Of a DNA stretch of 64,000 nucleotides, positions 53,073-62,257 are shown piece after piece; positions within the stretch are counted from its first letter, which is position 1; every line of letters starts with the position of its first letter. A program made the position numbers and the translations under genes. The notes under the pieces are model-generated. The model worked only from the letters and a program-made list of their open reading frames with translations, did no database searches and was not told the DNA's origin. The DNA comes from Renibacterium sp. GTDB lineage: Bacteria; Actinomycetota; Actinomycetes; Actinomycetales; Micrococcaceae. The stretch spans positions 1 through 64,000 of the forward strand of contig JAFOLH010000008.1 in the NCBI GenBank assembly GCA_017419405.1, in the 5' to 3' direction.

Positions 53073-54353
53073 ATGTCCACAGATGCTTTGTCAAACACCC
53101 CGCTCGCAGAACTCGATCCGGAAATCGCCCAAGTCCTGCAGGACGAATTGGGCCGTCAGCGCAATACCCTGGAAATGATCGCCTCGGAGAACTTCGCGCC
53201 GCGTGCGGTCCTGGAAGCCCAGGGTTCGGTGCTGACCAACAAATACGCCGAAGGCTATCCGGGGCGTCGCTATTACGGCGGCTGCGAATTCGTCGACGTC
53301 GCCGAGAATCTCGCCATCGAACGGGTCAAAGACCTCTTCGGCGCCGAGTACGCCAATGTCCAGCCGCACTCCGGCGCCCAGGCCAATGCGGCGGCGCTCG
53401 CCGCGATGATCAACCCCGGAGACAAGATCCTGGGGCTTTCGCTGGCCCACGGTGGCCACCTCACTCACGGCATGAAACTGAATTTCTCCGGCAAACTCTA
53501 TGAAGTCGCGGCTTACCAAGTCGAAGCAGACAGCTTCCGGATCGATATGGACAAGCTCCGGGAACAGGCGAAAGCCGAAAAGCCGCAGGTGATCATCGCC
53601 GGCTGGTCCGCGTACCCGCGCCACCTCGATTTCGCCGCGTTCCGCTCGATTGCCGATGAAGTCGGTGCTTTGCTCTGGACCGATATGGCGCATTTCGCCG
53701 GGTTGGTCGCGGCCGGACTGCACCCGTCCCCGGTGCCGTACTCCGACGTCGTCACCTCGACCGTGCACAAGACGCTCGCCGGGCCGCGCTCCGGTGTGAT
53801 CCTGGCCAAGCAGGAGTGGGCCAAGAAGCTCAACTCGGCGGTGTTCCCGGGCCAGCAGGGCGGCCCGCTGATGCACGTCATCGCGGCCAAAGCGGTGGCG
53901 TTCAAGGTCGCCGCCGGTGGGGAGTTCAAGGAACGCCAGGGCCGCGTGATCGAAGGCGCCAAGATCTTGGCCGAGCGGCTCAACCAACCTGATCTCGAGG
54001 CGGCCGGCGTCTCGGTGCTCACCGGCGGCACCGATGTGCACCTGGTGCTCGTCGACCTGCGCAATTCCGCGTTGGACGGCCAGCAGGCCGAGGATCTGCT
54101 GCACAGCGTCGGCATCACGGTGAACCGCAATGCGGTGCCCTTCGATCCGCGCCCGCCAATGGTCACCTCCGGGCTGCGGATCGGCACCCCGGCGTTGGCG
54201 ACCCGGGGGTTCGGCGCAGCCGAGTTCAGCGAGGTGGCCGAGATCATCGCCGAGGCGCTCAAGGCGGGAAGTGCCGCGGATGCCGAAGCCTTGCGGGCCC
54301 GGGTGGCCACACTCGCCGAAGCTTTCCCGCTGTACCCCGGAATCGAAAGCTGA
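53073..54353 (+). CDS. glyA: Serine hydroxymethyltransferase
   Basis: 426 residues from ATG 53073; AGGAG at 53062-53066 gives six-base spacing. Converts serine + THF to glycine + 5,10-methylene-THF. PLP-binding Lys in [15 protein letters not shown], the THF-site LEMIASENF and the PLP phosphate loop QPHSGAQAN are present. Full length for the family. It is followed by folD with two bases between and headed by the ZTP riboswitch. Confidence 0.97.
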   Translation: MSTDALSNTPLAELDPEIAQVLQDELGRQRNTLEMIASENFAPRAVLEAQGSVLTNKYAEGYPGRRYYGGCEFVDVAENLAIERVKDLFGAEYANVQPHSGAQANAAALAAMINPGDKILGLSLAHGGHLTHGMKLNFSGKLYEVAAYQVEADSFRIDMDKLREQAKAEKPQVIIAGWSAYPRHLDFAAFRSIADEVGALLWTDMAHFAGLVAAGLHPSPVPYSDVVTSTVHKTLAGPRSGVILAKQEWAKKLNSAVFPGQQGGPLMHVIAAKAVAFKVAAGGEFKERQGRVIEGAKILAERLNQPDLEAAGVSVLTGGTDVHLVLVDLRNSALDGQQAEDLLHSVGITVNRNAVPFDPRPPMVTSGLRIGTPALATRGFGAAEFSEVAEIIAEALKAGSAADAEALRARVATLAEAFPLYPGIES

Positions 54354-54355
54354 GC

Positions 54356-55237
54356 ATGACGGCGAAAATTCTGGACGGCAAGCTGGCGGCCGCCGCGGTC
54401 AAATCCGAGCTGGTCGAGCGGATCGCGGCGCTCAAGGCGCAGGGGGTCACTCCCGGCTTGGCCACCGTGCTGGTCGGCGACGATGCGCCGAGCCACTCCT
54501 ACGTCAAGATGAAACACCAAGACGCCCAAGGGCTCGGTCTGGCGTCGTTCGAGCGTCAGCTCGCCGCGGAAACCACCCAGGAAGAGCTCGACGCGGTGAT
54601 CGACGAACTCAACGCCAATCCGGAGGTGCACGGCATTCTGGTGCAGATCCCGCTGCCCAAGCATCTGGACGAGCAGGCCGTGTTGGAGCGGATCGACCCG
54701 GCCAAGGACGCGGATGGGCTGCACCCGGTGAATCTGGGTCGCTTGGTGCTCAATGTCAACGGTGAAATCGACTCGCCGCTGCCCTGCACCCCGGTCGGCG
54801 CGATCGAGTTGATGCAGCGCAACGGCATCGAACTGGCCGGCAAGCACGTGGTCGTCGTCGGCCGCGGGATCACCGTGGGCCGGGCGCTGGGGCTGTTGCT
54901 CACCCGGCGCGCGATCAATGCCACGGTGACTTTGACGCACACCGGGACCGCGGACCTGGCCGCGCACTTGCGCCAAGCGGATGTGGTGATTTCCGCAGTC
55001 GGCGTCGCACACCTGATCAAAGCGGCGGACCTCAAGCCCGGAGCGGTCGTGCTCGACGTCGGGGTGTCCCGGGAACGCGACGAAACCACCGGCAAGTCGA
55101 AACTGCTGGGCGACATCGCCCCGGACGTGGCCGAGATCGCAGCTTGGATCTCGCCGAACCCCGGCGGTGTCGGACCGATGACCCGGGCGCTGCTGATGTC
55201 CAATGTGGTGCAGGCGGCGGAGGCCGCGCCGCGCTAG
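54356..55237 (+). CDS. folD: Methylene-THF dehydrogenase/methenyl-THF cyclohydrolase
   Basis: 293 residues from ATG 54356, two bases after the glyA stop. Motifs [13 protein letters not shown] (catalytic Tyr and Lys), [20 protein letters not shown], the NADP loop [15 protein letters not shown] and [16 protein letters not shown]. It converts the glyA product methylene-THF to 10-formyl-THF, used by purN and purH; purU runs the reverse balance. glyA-folD is thus one ZTP-controlled operon. Confidence 0.96.
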   Translation: MTAKILDGKLAAAAVKSELVERIAALKAQGVTPGLATVLVGDDAPSHSYVKMKHQDAQGLGLASFERQLAAETTQEELDAVIDELNANPEVHGILVQIPLPKHLDEQAVLERIDPAKDADGLHPVNLGRLVLNVNGEIDSPLPCTPVGAIELMQRNGIELAGKHVVVVGRGITVGRALGLLLTRRAINATVTLTHTGTADLAAHLRQADVVISAVGVAHLIKAADLKPGAVVLDVGVSRERDETTGKSKLLGDIAPDVAEIAAWISPNPGGVGPMTRALLMSNVVQAAEAAPR

Positions 55238-55256
55238 ACCCGGCTTCGGGCGTCGG

Positions 55257-55293
55257 CTTATGGCGGGTCTGCGGCTTGCCAATCCGCCATAAG
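55257..55293. terminator. Bidirectional hairpin after folD
   Basis: CTTATGGCGG (55257-55266) pairs with CCGCCATAAG (55284-55293), 17-base loop, between convergent folD and the PEP mutase-family gene. Confidence 0.6.
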
Positions 55294-55308
55294 TCAACGC
55301 TCGGCGGG

Positions 55309-56112
55309 TTACTGGAACAGTTGCTGCATGGCCCCGTAGTCGGCGGCGCCTTGCAATGCCGTGAACTCGCCGGTTTCCAGGATCTGCTGCGCAGCACGTT
55401 CCGCGGTGGCATAGGCGAGTCCGGCGAGGTCGTTGCCCACCGAAATGCGGCGAACTCCGGCCGCCTTGAGTTCCGCGACGCTCGGCGCGCCCGGGCCGGC
55501 GAGCACGTTCACCGGGGCATCGACGGCCGCGGTGATCTCGGCCAGCTTGTCCAGATCCAGCAGCCCCGGCACGAAGACGCCGCTGGCCCCGGCCTCCAGA
55601 TAGGCACGGCTCCGTTCGATGACTTGCCGCACGCCGTCCTGCGGCGGATTCCCGGCCAGGAAGACGTCGGTGCGGGCGTTGATGAAGAGCCCGACGCCGG
55701 CTGCCTGGGCGGCCGCCCGGACCACGCCGATCCGGTGTGCGGCGTGGTCGACGCCGAGCAGCCCGGCAGCACCGGAGTCTTCGAGGTTCACTCCGGCGGC
55801 GCCGGCGTCGATGACCGCCTGGGCATTGGCCGAAAGCCCGGCATCGTCGTCCGCATAACCGGACTCGATGTCCGCGCTCACCGGCACCCCGACGGACCGG
55901 CTGATCCGGGCGATGGTGGCCAAGGCGAGTTCGAAAGGCAGCCGGTTTCCGTCCGGGTAGCCATGCGACCAGGACACCGCGGAGCTGCTGGTGGCTACAG
56001 CGGCGGCGCCGGCGCGCACCATCAACCGGGCGGACGCCGTGTCCCAGGCATTGGGCAGGACGAGCAGGTCCTGGTGCAGGGCGGTGAAGGACTCCGTGAG
56101 GTCTTTTGTCAT
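55309..56112 (-). CDS. Isocitrate lyase/PEP mutase-family protein
   Basis: 267 residues from ATG 56112; the open frame reaching 56241 crosses the TetR operators and is not used. TIM-barrel features: LPNAWDTASARLMVRAGAAAVATSS, SADIESGYADD (Mg2+-binding Asp/Glu), GVNLEDSGAAG, INARTDVFLA and SVGNDLAGLAYA. This is the PrpB/2-methylisocitrate lyase-like or oxaloacetate decarboxylase-like group (PEP_mutase, PF13714), often annotated as isocitrate lyase/phosphoenolpyruvate mutase. Its exact substrate is unknown. Divergent from tetR at 56255. Confidence 0.85.
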   Translation of the reverse strand: MTKDLTESFTALHQDLLVLPNAWDTASARLMVRAGAAAVATSSSAVSWSHGYPDGNRLPFELALATIARISRSVGVPVSADIESGYADDDAGLSANAQAVIDAGAAGVNLEDSGAAGLLGVDHAAHRIGVVRAAAQAAGVGLFINARTDVFLAGNPPQDGVRQVIERSRAYLEAGASGVFVPGLLDLDKLAEITAAVDAPVNVLAGPGAPSVAELKAAGVRRISVGNDLAGLAYATAERAAQQILETGEFTALQGAADYGAMQQLFQ

Positions 56113-56218
56113 GTGCTCATTCAGCCAGACCGGGCCCTCCGGCGCCAGGGCATTGCGGACAACCCCGGACCGCGATCTGGGTTCCGACGGAATTGTGCCG
56201 GAGATCACTTCCGCGAAT

Positions 56219-56249
56219 TTGCACTTAGTGCAAAAATGCACTTAGTGTA
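56219..56249. promoter_or_regulatory. Tandem TetR operator over the tetR promoter
   Basis: TTGCACTTAGTGCAA (56219-56233) and TGCACTTAGTGTA (56237-56249), 17 bp apart. A -35 TTGCAC (56219-56224) lies in copy one and a -10 TAGTGT (56243-56248) in copy two, the latter ending six bases before GTG 56255. Binding would block RNA polymerase on tetR; control of the downstream MMPL gene follows as they are one unit. Confidence 0.7.
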
Positions 56250-56254
56250 TTTAT

Positions 56255-56881
56255 GTGACTGATTTGATGCAGGACCAAAACCGCCGTGAGAAGAACAAGA
56301 CCGCAACCCGGGGAGCCATCGCCGAGGCCGCTTTGGACTTGCTCCGGACGAAGGGCATGGGCGGATTCACGGTCGAGAATGTGGCCGACGCGGCCGGAAT
56401 CTCCCGACGCACCTTCTTCAACTACTTCCCTTCCGCGGAGGCGGCCATCGCCTCCAGCACCGAGTCCTTCCTGGACCTGGCCATCGAGAAGTTCCGGGAA
56501 CGGCCCCTGGACGAACCGATCCTGGAAGCAGCGCAAAACGCGCTCATCGCACTGGCCGATCCGATGCATTTGTCGACCATCGCCGAGGTCTACAGCCTGG
56601 CCGGCCAGCATGACGCGGTCGGCCGATTCCAACTGGAGATCTGGAACGACTGCACGGACAAGATCATCGCCGCCGCCAAACCGCGGTTCAGCGCGAGCAC
56701 CGACGAACTGTATGTGCGGGCCCTGGTCGGATCGGTGATCGCCTGCGGCAAGGCCGCGATGGAGGTCTGGTTCGCCCGCAACGGCGCCGCGATCGATGAA
56801 ACGTCACTACGCGACCTGCGGGCGCTGATGATCCGGTCGATCGCCCACCTCGGTGCCGGGTTCGCCCGGCCCGAGCAGTAA
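56255..56881 (+). CDS. TetR-family regulator
   Basis: 208 residues from GTG 56255, leaderless (TAGTGT six bases before); ATG 56267 is the alternative. Helix-turn-helix GFTVENVADAAGISRRTFFNYFPSAEAAI near residues 36-64, then the all-helical ligand domain with SLAGQHDAVGRFQLEIWNDC. The tandem operators overlapping its own promoter imply autoregulation. It is 50 bases before an MMPL exporter, the likely target; the divergent PEP mutase-like gene may also be affected. Confidence 0.9.
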   Translation: MTDLMQDQNRREKNKTATRGAIAEAALDLLRTKGMGGFTVENVADAAGISRRTFFNYFPSAEAAIASSTESFLDLAIEKFRERPLDEPILEAAQNALIALADPMHLSTIAEVYSLAGQHDAVGRFQLEIWNDCTDKIIAAAKPRFSASTDELYVRALVGSVIACGKAAMEVWFARNGAAIDETSLRDLRALMIRSIAHLGAGFARPEQ

Positions 56882-56931
56882 CAACCCTTGAATCTGCTAC
56901 CCACCGTCAACGACTGAGAAACGGGAAACCA

Positions 56932-59424
56932 ATGGCTTTGCTGCTCTATCGACTCGGAAAATTTTCCGCCACCCATCGTTGGGCGGTGGTGGCGCTCTGG
57001 TTGGTGATCCTGCTCGGCGCCGGCGGCGCTGCGGCGGCCTTCCACGGCCAAATGTCCAACAATTTCCAGATTCCCGGCACGGAAACCCAGCGGATGCTGG
57101 ACAAGCTCAAAACCGATTTGCCGTCCTCCGCCGGCGGCAGCGCCGGCATCGTCTTCGAATCCGGCAACGGGTTCAGCGACGCGCAGAAAAGCGCGATCGA
57201 CGATGCTTTGCAGAACCTCGGAACCAAGAGCTACGTGCAATCGGCGGTGAGCCCGTTCGAAACCCAGGCCCAGATCGACGGGACCGCCGCGCAAATCCAA
57301 GCCGGCCAGCAAAAGCTCGACGCCGGTGCAGCGCAACTCGCCGCGGGGCAGGCGCAACTGGCGCAATTGGAAGCCATTCCGCAACGGCCGGCCGCGGTCG
57401 AAGCCCAGTACCAGGCGCTCAAGGCCCAGCTCGCCGCGGCTGAAGCGGAAGCCGCCGCCGGCGAAGCGCAACTGGCTGCCGCGAAACAGCAAGTCGCGGC
57501 GTCGCAAGGCTTGCGCTTCGTGTCCGAAAACGGAAAAGCCGCAGTGGCCCAGGTCCAGTTCAAAGTCTCGCTCTACAGCTTGCAGCCCAGTGATCGCCAG
57601 GACGTCCAGAGCATCGTCAACGAGGCGAAATCCGCCGGCGTCGAGGTCTATTTCAGCAAGGAGATCACCGAAGACGTCTCCCAGCTGTTCGGCCCGGCCG
57701 AAATCATCGGCGTGGTGATTGCCGCGATCGTCCTGATCGTGATGCTCGGCACCTTGATCGCGGCCGGACTGCCGTTGTTGATGGCGGTGATCGGCGTCGG
57801 AATCGGAGTGGGCGGCACGTTCGCGCTCACCGGCGTGATCGAGATGAGCTCCATTTCGCCGATGCTGGCCTTGATGCTCGGTTTGGCAGTCGGCATCGAC
57901 TACTCGCTGTTCATCGTCAACCGGCACCGGCAGCAGTTGCTGGCCGGGATGGACCTGCGCGAATCGATTGCCAAGGCAACCGGCACCAGTGGCAATGCAG
58001 TGCTCTTCGCGGGCCTGACCGTGGTGATCGCGCTGGCTGCATTGACCATTTCCGGATTGCCGTTCCTTTCCGTGCTGGGCTTGGCCGCCGCGGCGACCGT
58101 CGCCTTCGCGGTGCTGATCGCGCTGACGCTCACCCCGGCGGTGCTCGGCTTGATCGGCAAACGGGTGATTTCCCGCCGGGCCTGGCGCAAGGCGGAGCTG
58201 CACCCGGGCGAGGCCGAGGCCAAATCCGAAGCGAAGTCGCATAGCGTCAAAGGCTCCGGATGGGGCGGATTCGTCACCCGACACCCGATCATGACGCTGG
58301 TGGCGAGTGTGCTGGCGCTCGTGGTCGTCGCGCTGCCAGCGGCGAGCCTGCGGCTGGCGTTGCCGGACGGCGGCTCCGAGCCCGTCGATTCGAGCGCCTT
58401 CAAGTCCTACCAGTCGATCGAAAACAATTTCGGCGCCGGTATGAACGGTCCGATCGTGGTGGTCGGCGAGTTGCCCGCCGGGCTGAGCGACGCCGATGTG
58501 CAGCAGGCGCGGTTCAATGTCGCGAACGAACTGCGCGCGGTGCAGAACGTCACGGCCGCGGTTCCGGTTGCCTTGAGCGACGACAAGCGCACCGCGGTGT
58601 TCCAAGTGATCCCGAAGGACGGGCCGGCAAGCGCCAGCACCGTGACCGTGGTGCACGACCTTCGCGAAGCCGGAACCAAGATCAAGTCGGACACCGGGGT
58701 GCAGATCGGTTTGACCGGGCAAACCGCGGCCAACGTCGATGTCTCCGCGAAACTCGGCGAGGCGTTGCCGCTGTACTTGGCCGTCGTCGTCGGGCTGTCG
58801 TTGCTCCTGCTGTTGCTGGTCTTCCGCTCCATCGTGGTGCCGTTGCTCGCCACCGGCGGGTTCCTGCTTTCGCTCGCGGCCAGCTTCGGCGCAGTGGTGG
58901 CCGTCTACCAATGGGGCTGGCTCGGCACGGTGTTCGATGTGCCCAATCCCGCCGCGGTGCTGTCCTTCCTGCCGATCATCCTGATCGGGGTGCTCTTCGG
59001 TCTGGCCATGGACTACCAGGTCTTCATCACCTCCGGGATGCGGGAGGCTTTTGCGCACGGCGAGAACGCGAAACAAGCGGTGCGCACCGGATTCAGCCAT
59101 GCGGCCAAGGTGGTGGTCGCCGCGGCGATCATCATGACCAGTGTTTTCGCGGGCTTCATCTTCTCGCACCTGACCATGGTCCGCCCGCTCGGATTCGCGC
59201 TGGCTTTCGGTGTGCTGATCGACGCCTTCGTGGTGCGGATGACGATCGTGCCGGCTGCGATGCACCTGCTGGGCAAAACCGCCTGGTGGCTGCCGCGCTG
59301 GTTGGACAAGATCCTGCCCGACGTCGACGTCGAGGGCGCCAAGGTGGTGGCCCTGCACGAAGCGCGCAGCGCTGATCCCCAGGACGACGACAAAGATGAA
59401 GATCTAGTCGCGGCCAAAGCCTGA
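56932..59424 (+). CDS. MMPL/RND-family exporter
   Basis: 830 residues. First helix (HRWAVVALWLVILLGAGGAAAAF), an extracytoplasmic porter domain with an Ala/Gln coiled coil at about 120-190 (QIQAGQQKLDAGAAQLAAGQAQLAQLEA), then five helices with the MMPL core (GLAVGIDYSLFIVNRHRQQL, Asp-Tyr of the proton relay), a second porter domain and five more helices (LFGLAMDYQVFITSGMREAFAHG). Two GxxxDYxxF motifs match YdfJ-type actinobacterial MMPL proteins. A Glu/Asp/Lys-rich tail ends it. It likely exports lipids or drugs under the TetR regulator upstream. Confidence 0.9.
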   Translation: MALLLYRLGKFSATHRWAVVALWLVILLGAGGAAAAFHGQMSNNFQIPGTETQRMLDKLKTDLPSSAGGSAGIVFESGNGFSDAQKSAIDDALQNLGTKSYVQSAVSPFETQAQIDGTAAQIQAGQQKLDAGAAQLAAGQAQLAQLEAIPQRPAAVEAQYQALKAQLAAAEAEAAAGEAQLAAAKQQVAASQGLRFVSENGKAAVAQVQFKVSLYSLQPSDRQDVQSIVNEAKSAGVEVYFSKEITEDVSQLFGPAEIIGVVIAAIVLIVMLGTLIAAGLPLLMAVIGVGIGVGGTFALTGVIEMSSISPMLALMLGLAVGIDYSLFIVNRHRQQLLAGMDLRESIAKATGTSGNAVLFAGLTVVIALAALTISGLPFLSVLGLAAAATVAFAVLIALTLTPAVLGLIGKRVISRRAWRKAELHPGEAEAKSEAKSHSVKGSGWGGFVTRHPIMTLVASVLALVVVALPAASLRLALPDGGSEPVDSSAFKSYQSIENNFGAGMNGPIVVVGELPAGLSDADVQQARFNVANELRAVQNVTAAVPVALSDDKRTAVFQVIPKDGPASASTVTVVHDLREAGTKIKSDTGVQIGLTGQTAANVDVSAKLGEALPLYLAVVVGLSLLLLLLVFRSIVVPLLATGGFLLSLAASFGAVVAVYQWGWLGTVFDVPNPAAVLSFLPIILIGVLFGLAMDYQVFITSGMREAFAHGENAKQAVRTGFSHAAKVVVAAAIIMTSVFAGFIFSHLTMVRPLGFALAFGVLIDAFVVRMTIVPAAMHLLGKTAWWLPRWLDKILPDVDVEGAKVVALHEARSADPQDDDKDEDLVAAKA

Positions 59425-59430
59425 TCCGCG

Positions 59431-59467
59431 GCGAAGGGCCGGACGCTGGATGCGTTCGGCCCTTCGC
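59431..59467 (+). terminator. Terminator after MMPL gene
   Basis: 16-bp stem (59431-59446 with 59452-59467, one G-T pair) and 5-base loop, seven bases after the stop. Confidence 0.75.
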
Positions 59468-59509
59468 GCTCCGGCCCGGACGGGGCTTACCAGGATCGAA
59501 TACCTGTAC

Positions 59510-59515
59510 TAGTCT
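59510..59515 (+). promoter_or_regulatory. -10 box of leaderless ABC exporter mRNA
   Basis: TAGTCT, six bases before GTG 59522; no Shine-Dalgarno. Confidence 0.5.
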
Positions 59516-59521
59516 GTTCTG

Positions 59522-60490
59522 GTGCTCAACGAAGAACTCGCTCCGGCATCACCCCACCCGACCACCGTGGATGCGGTGGTTTCCGCGCGTGCGCTGACCA
59601 AAAGCTACGGCGATTTCACCGCGGTCGACGGCATTTCCTTCGACGTCGCGCCGGGGGAGTCCTTCGGCCTGCTCGGCCCGAATGGAGCCGGCAAATCGAC
59701 CACCATGCGGATGATCGGCGGGGTTTCGCAACGGACCTCGGGCGACTTGACGATCATGGGCCTGGATCCGGAAAAACACGGCCCGCAGGTGCGTGCCCAT
59801 CTGGGCGTGGTTCCGCAGCAGGACAATCTGGACGAAGAATTGAAAGTCCGGGACAACCTGATCGTCTACGGGCGTTATTTCGGGCTGCCGCTGAGCTACC
59901 TCAGGCCGAAGGCCGATGAGCTTTTGGAGTTCGCGCAGTTGACCGAAAAGGCCTCCGCCAAGGTCGACGACCTGTCCGGCGGCATGAAACGGCGTTTGAC
60001 GATCGCCCGCTCTCTGGTCAACGATCCGAAAATCCTGCTCCTCGACGAACCGACCACCGGGCTGGACCCGCAGGCCCGGCACATCCTCTGGGACCGGCTC
60101 TTCCGGCTCAAAGAAGCCGGTACCACCTTGATTCTGACCACGCATTACATGGACGAGGCCGAGCAACTGTGCGACCGGCTGATCGTGGTGGACAAAGGCA
60201 GCATCATGGCCGAAGGATCACCCGCGTCATTGATCCGGGAGTATTCGACGCGCGAGGTGGTGGAACTGCGCTTCGGTTCGGAACGCAACAGCTCGGTCGG
60301 CACGGAGCTGCAGGGGATCGGCGAGCGGATCGAGACTTTGCCGGACCGGGTGCTGATCTATGCCGACGACGGCGAAAAGGTGATGGAAGCGATCGCCGGT
60401 CGGGGATTGCACCCCTTGACCTCGCTGATCCGGCGTTCTTCGCTGGAAGACGTGTTCCTCCGGTTGACCGGGAGGAGCCTCATTGACTGA
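59522..60490 (+). CDS. DrrA/NodI-type ABC exporter ATPase
   Basis: 322 residues from GTG 59522. Walker A LGPNGAGKSTTMRMI, Q-loop VVPQQDNLDEEL, signature LSGGMKRRLTIARSL, Walker B ILLLDEPTTGLDP, H-switch TTHYMDEAEQLCDR. The C-terminal domain (DUF4162-like, ending SSLEDVFLRLTGRSL) is typical of DrrA. It drives two ABC-2 permeases encoded next. Leaderless start. Likely exports a lipid, antibiotic or polysaccharide. Confidence 0.93.
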   Translation: MLNEELAPASPHPTTVDAVVSARALTKSYGDFTAVDGISFDVAPGESFGLLGPNGAGKSTTMRMIGGVSQRTSGDLTIMGLDPEKHGPQVRAHLGVVPQQDNLDEELKVRDNLIVYGRYFGLPLSYLRPKADELLEFAQLTEKASAKVDDLSGGMKRRLTIARSLVNDPKILLLDEPTTGLDPQARHILWDRLFRLKEAGTTLILTTHYMDEAEQLCDRLIVVDKGSIMAEGSPASLIREYSTREVVELRFGSERNSSVGTELQGIGERIETLPDRVLIYADDGEKVMEAIAGRGLHPLTSLIRRSSLEDVFLRLTGRSLID

Positions 60491-61340
60491 GCCGCACCCG
60501 ATCCCGGAACGGACCAAAGTACCGGTTCCGTTGACTCCGGAGCAGTCCGCGGCCAGGGCCGTGCGCTTCGGCTCCTGGTATTTCGCAGAGCACATGTTCC
60601 GCCAAATGCGGAACTGGTTGGTTTCGATTGCCGCCTATTCGATCGGTTCCCCGCTGGCGTACCTGTTCGCGATGGGGATCGGTCTGGCCTCGCTGGTGAA
60701 TTCGAGCACCAGCAACCAATTTTCCGGGGTCAGTTACCAGACTTTCATCGCTCCGGCGCTCGTGGCTTCGACCGCGCTGATGTCGGCCGCCGGGGATTTC
60801 ATGTTCCCGGTGATGGCCGGGTTCCGCTGGCGCCGGATCTACTACGGGCCGCATGCTTCGCCGTTGGTCCCGGAGCAGATCGCCAAGGGGCACATCATCT
60901 CGACCTTCATCCGGATCCTGCTGCCCACCGCGGTCTATTACCTGATCGTGGTCTTGTTCCAGGCGGCGCCGTCGCCCTGGGGGTGGCTTTCGGTGCTGAC
61001 CGCGAGTCTGGCCGCAATGAGCTTCGGCTTGCCGCTGATGGCGTGGGTGGCCACGCTGAAAACCGACGCCGGCCAGTTCGCGATGGTGCAGCGGTTCATC
61101 GTGACCCCGTTGTTCCTGTTTTCCGGAACGTTCTTCCCACTGAGCCAGTTGCCGGTCTTCCTGCAGTGGATCGGTTGGATTTCACCCTTGTGGCATGCCA
61201 CCGAATTGGGCCGGGTGCTGAGTTTCGGCTATCCGGAAGCAGCCTGGCTCACCGTGGTCCACCTGGTGTACCTGTTGGCGCTGGCCGGGTTCGGTTGGCG
61301 CCTGTCGCAGCGGATCTACGCGAAGAGGTTGGCAGAATGA
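60483..61340 (+). CDS. ABC-2 exporter permease 1
   Basis: 285 residues from TTG 60483 with GGGAGG seven bases upstream, overlapping the ATPase stop. Six helices; the first cytoplasmic region AVRFGSWYFAEHMFRQMRNWLVSI and the last EAAWLTVVHLVYLLALAGFGWRL are those of the ABC-2 (DrrB/NodJ) fold. It differs clearly from permease 2, so the exporter channel is a heterodimer. Overlaps permease 2 in ATGA. Confidence 0.85.
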   Translation: MTEPHPIPERTKVPVPLTPEQSAARAVRFGSWYFAEHMFRQMRNWLVSIAAYSIGSPLAYLFAMGIGLASLVNSSTSNQFSGVSYQTFIAPALVASTALMSAAGDFMFPVMAGFRWRRIYYGPHASPLVPEQIAKGHIISTFIRILLPTAVYYLIVVLFQAAPSPWGWLSVLTASLAAMSFGLPLMAWVATLKTDAGQFAMVQRFIVTPLFLFSGTFFPLSQLPVFLQWIGWISPLWHATELGRVLSFGYPEAAWLTVVHLVYLLALAGFGWRLSQRIYAKRLAE

Positions 61341-62191
61341 GCGCGGCATTGTCCGGCACGGAATCCGCAGCGGATTCCGTGGCCGCCCGGGTGGCGAACC
61401 GCAGGGGCAGCTTCGGTGCGCTGTATTCCGGCAATGCCAGGTCGGTGATCGCCCGCGGACTGTTGGCCACGCGCAGCACCAATTGGTTGGTGATGCTTTC
61501 CGGTTTCGTGGAACCGGTGCTGTATCTGTTGTCGATGGGCGTGGGGCTCGGTTCGCTGGTCGGCGCGGTGACCGGTCCGGGCGGGCAGCAGATCAGTTAC
61601 GCCGCCTATATCGCCCCGGCGCTGCTGGCCACCTCGGCGATGAACGGCGCGGTCTACGATTCCACCTGGAACGTGTTCTTCAAGATGAATTTCGCAAAGC
61701 TCTACCAGGGCATGCTCTACACCTCGCTGGGGCCGTTGGACGTTGCCCTGGGCGAGATCTTCCTGGCTCTGCTGCGCGGTTTCGTCTATGCGACCGGATT
61801 CACCATCGTGATGGCCGCGATGGGCCTGGTGACCTCGCCCTTGGCCTTGCTGATGGTGCCGGCCTCGGTGTTCATCGCCTTCGGCTTCGCCAGCTTCGGG
61901 ATGGGCATCACGAGTTTCATCAAGAGTTTCCAAGGCATGGACTGGATCAACTTCGTGATGTTGCCGATGTTCTTGTTCTCTGCGACCTTCTACCCGCTCT
62001 CGGTCTACCCGGAAGCAGTCCAATGGATCATCCAGGCCCTGCCGCTGTGGCATGGGGTCGAGCTGCTGCGCGAGCTGGGTGCCGGGGTGATCGGTTGGGG
62101 CACCGCGGGGCACCTGCTGTATTACGTGGTGATGATCGTGCTCGGTTTGATCTTGACCACGTCCAGATTGCGCAAGCTCTTCCTCAAATAA
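61337..62191 (+). CDS. ABC-2 exporter permease 2 (NodJ-like)
   Basis: 284 residues from ATG 61337; the longer open frame is discarded because the ATGA overlap and family length fit. Six helices; SARGLLATRSTNWLVMLSGFVEPVLYLLSMGVG-like first helix region, PLWHGVELLRELGAG near the end. Similar fold to permease 1 with low identity by eye. The unit of one DrrA-like ATPase with two different permeases is complete. Confidence 0.85.
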   Translation: MSAALSGTESAADSVAARVANRRGSFGALYSGNARSVIARGLLATRSTNWLVMLSGFVEPVLYLLSMGVGLGSLVGAVTGPGGQQISYAAYIAPALLATSAMNGAVYDSTWNVFFKMNFAKLYQGMLYTSLGPLDVALGEIFLALLRGFVYATGFTIVMAAMGLVTSPLALLMVPASVFIAFGFASFGMGITSFIKSFQGMDWINFVMLPMFLFSATFYPLSVYPEAVQWIIQALPLWHGVELLRELGAGVIGWGTAGHLLYYVVMIVLGLILTTSRLRKLFLK

Positions 62192-62245
62192 TCGGGCAGT
62201 CCGCAGTAGTCCGGCAACGGTTCAAAAATTCCCTACCGGCCGGCC

Positions 62246-62251
62246 TAAGCT
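62246..62251 (+). promoter_or_regulatory. -10 box of leaderless DUF4166 mRNA
   Basis: TAAGCT, six bases before ATG 62258. Confidence 0.45.
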
Positions 62252-62257
62252 CGGACT

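Noticed and set aside
56113-56241. N-terminal extension of the PEP mutase-family gene
   Set aside because: It would cross the TetR operators and adds Cys-rich sequence not seen in the family.
56590-59358. 922-residue minus-strand open frame over the MMPL gene
   Set aside because: Composition is His/Arg/Gln-rich shadow coding opposite a clear MMPL exporter.
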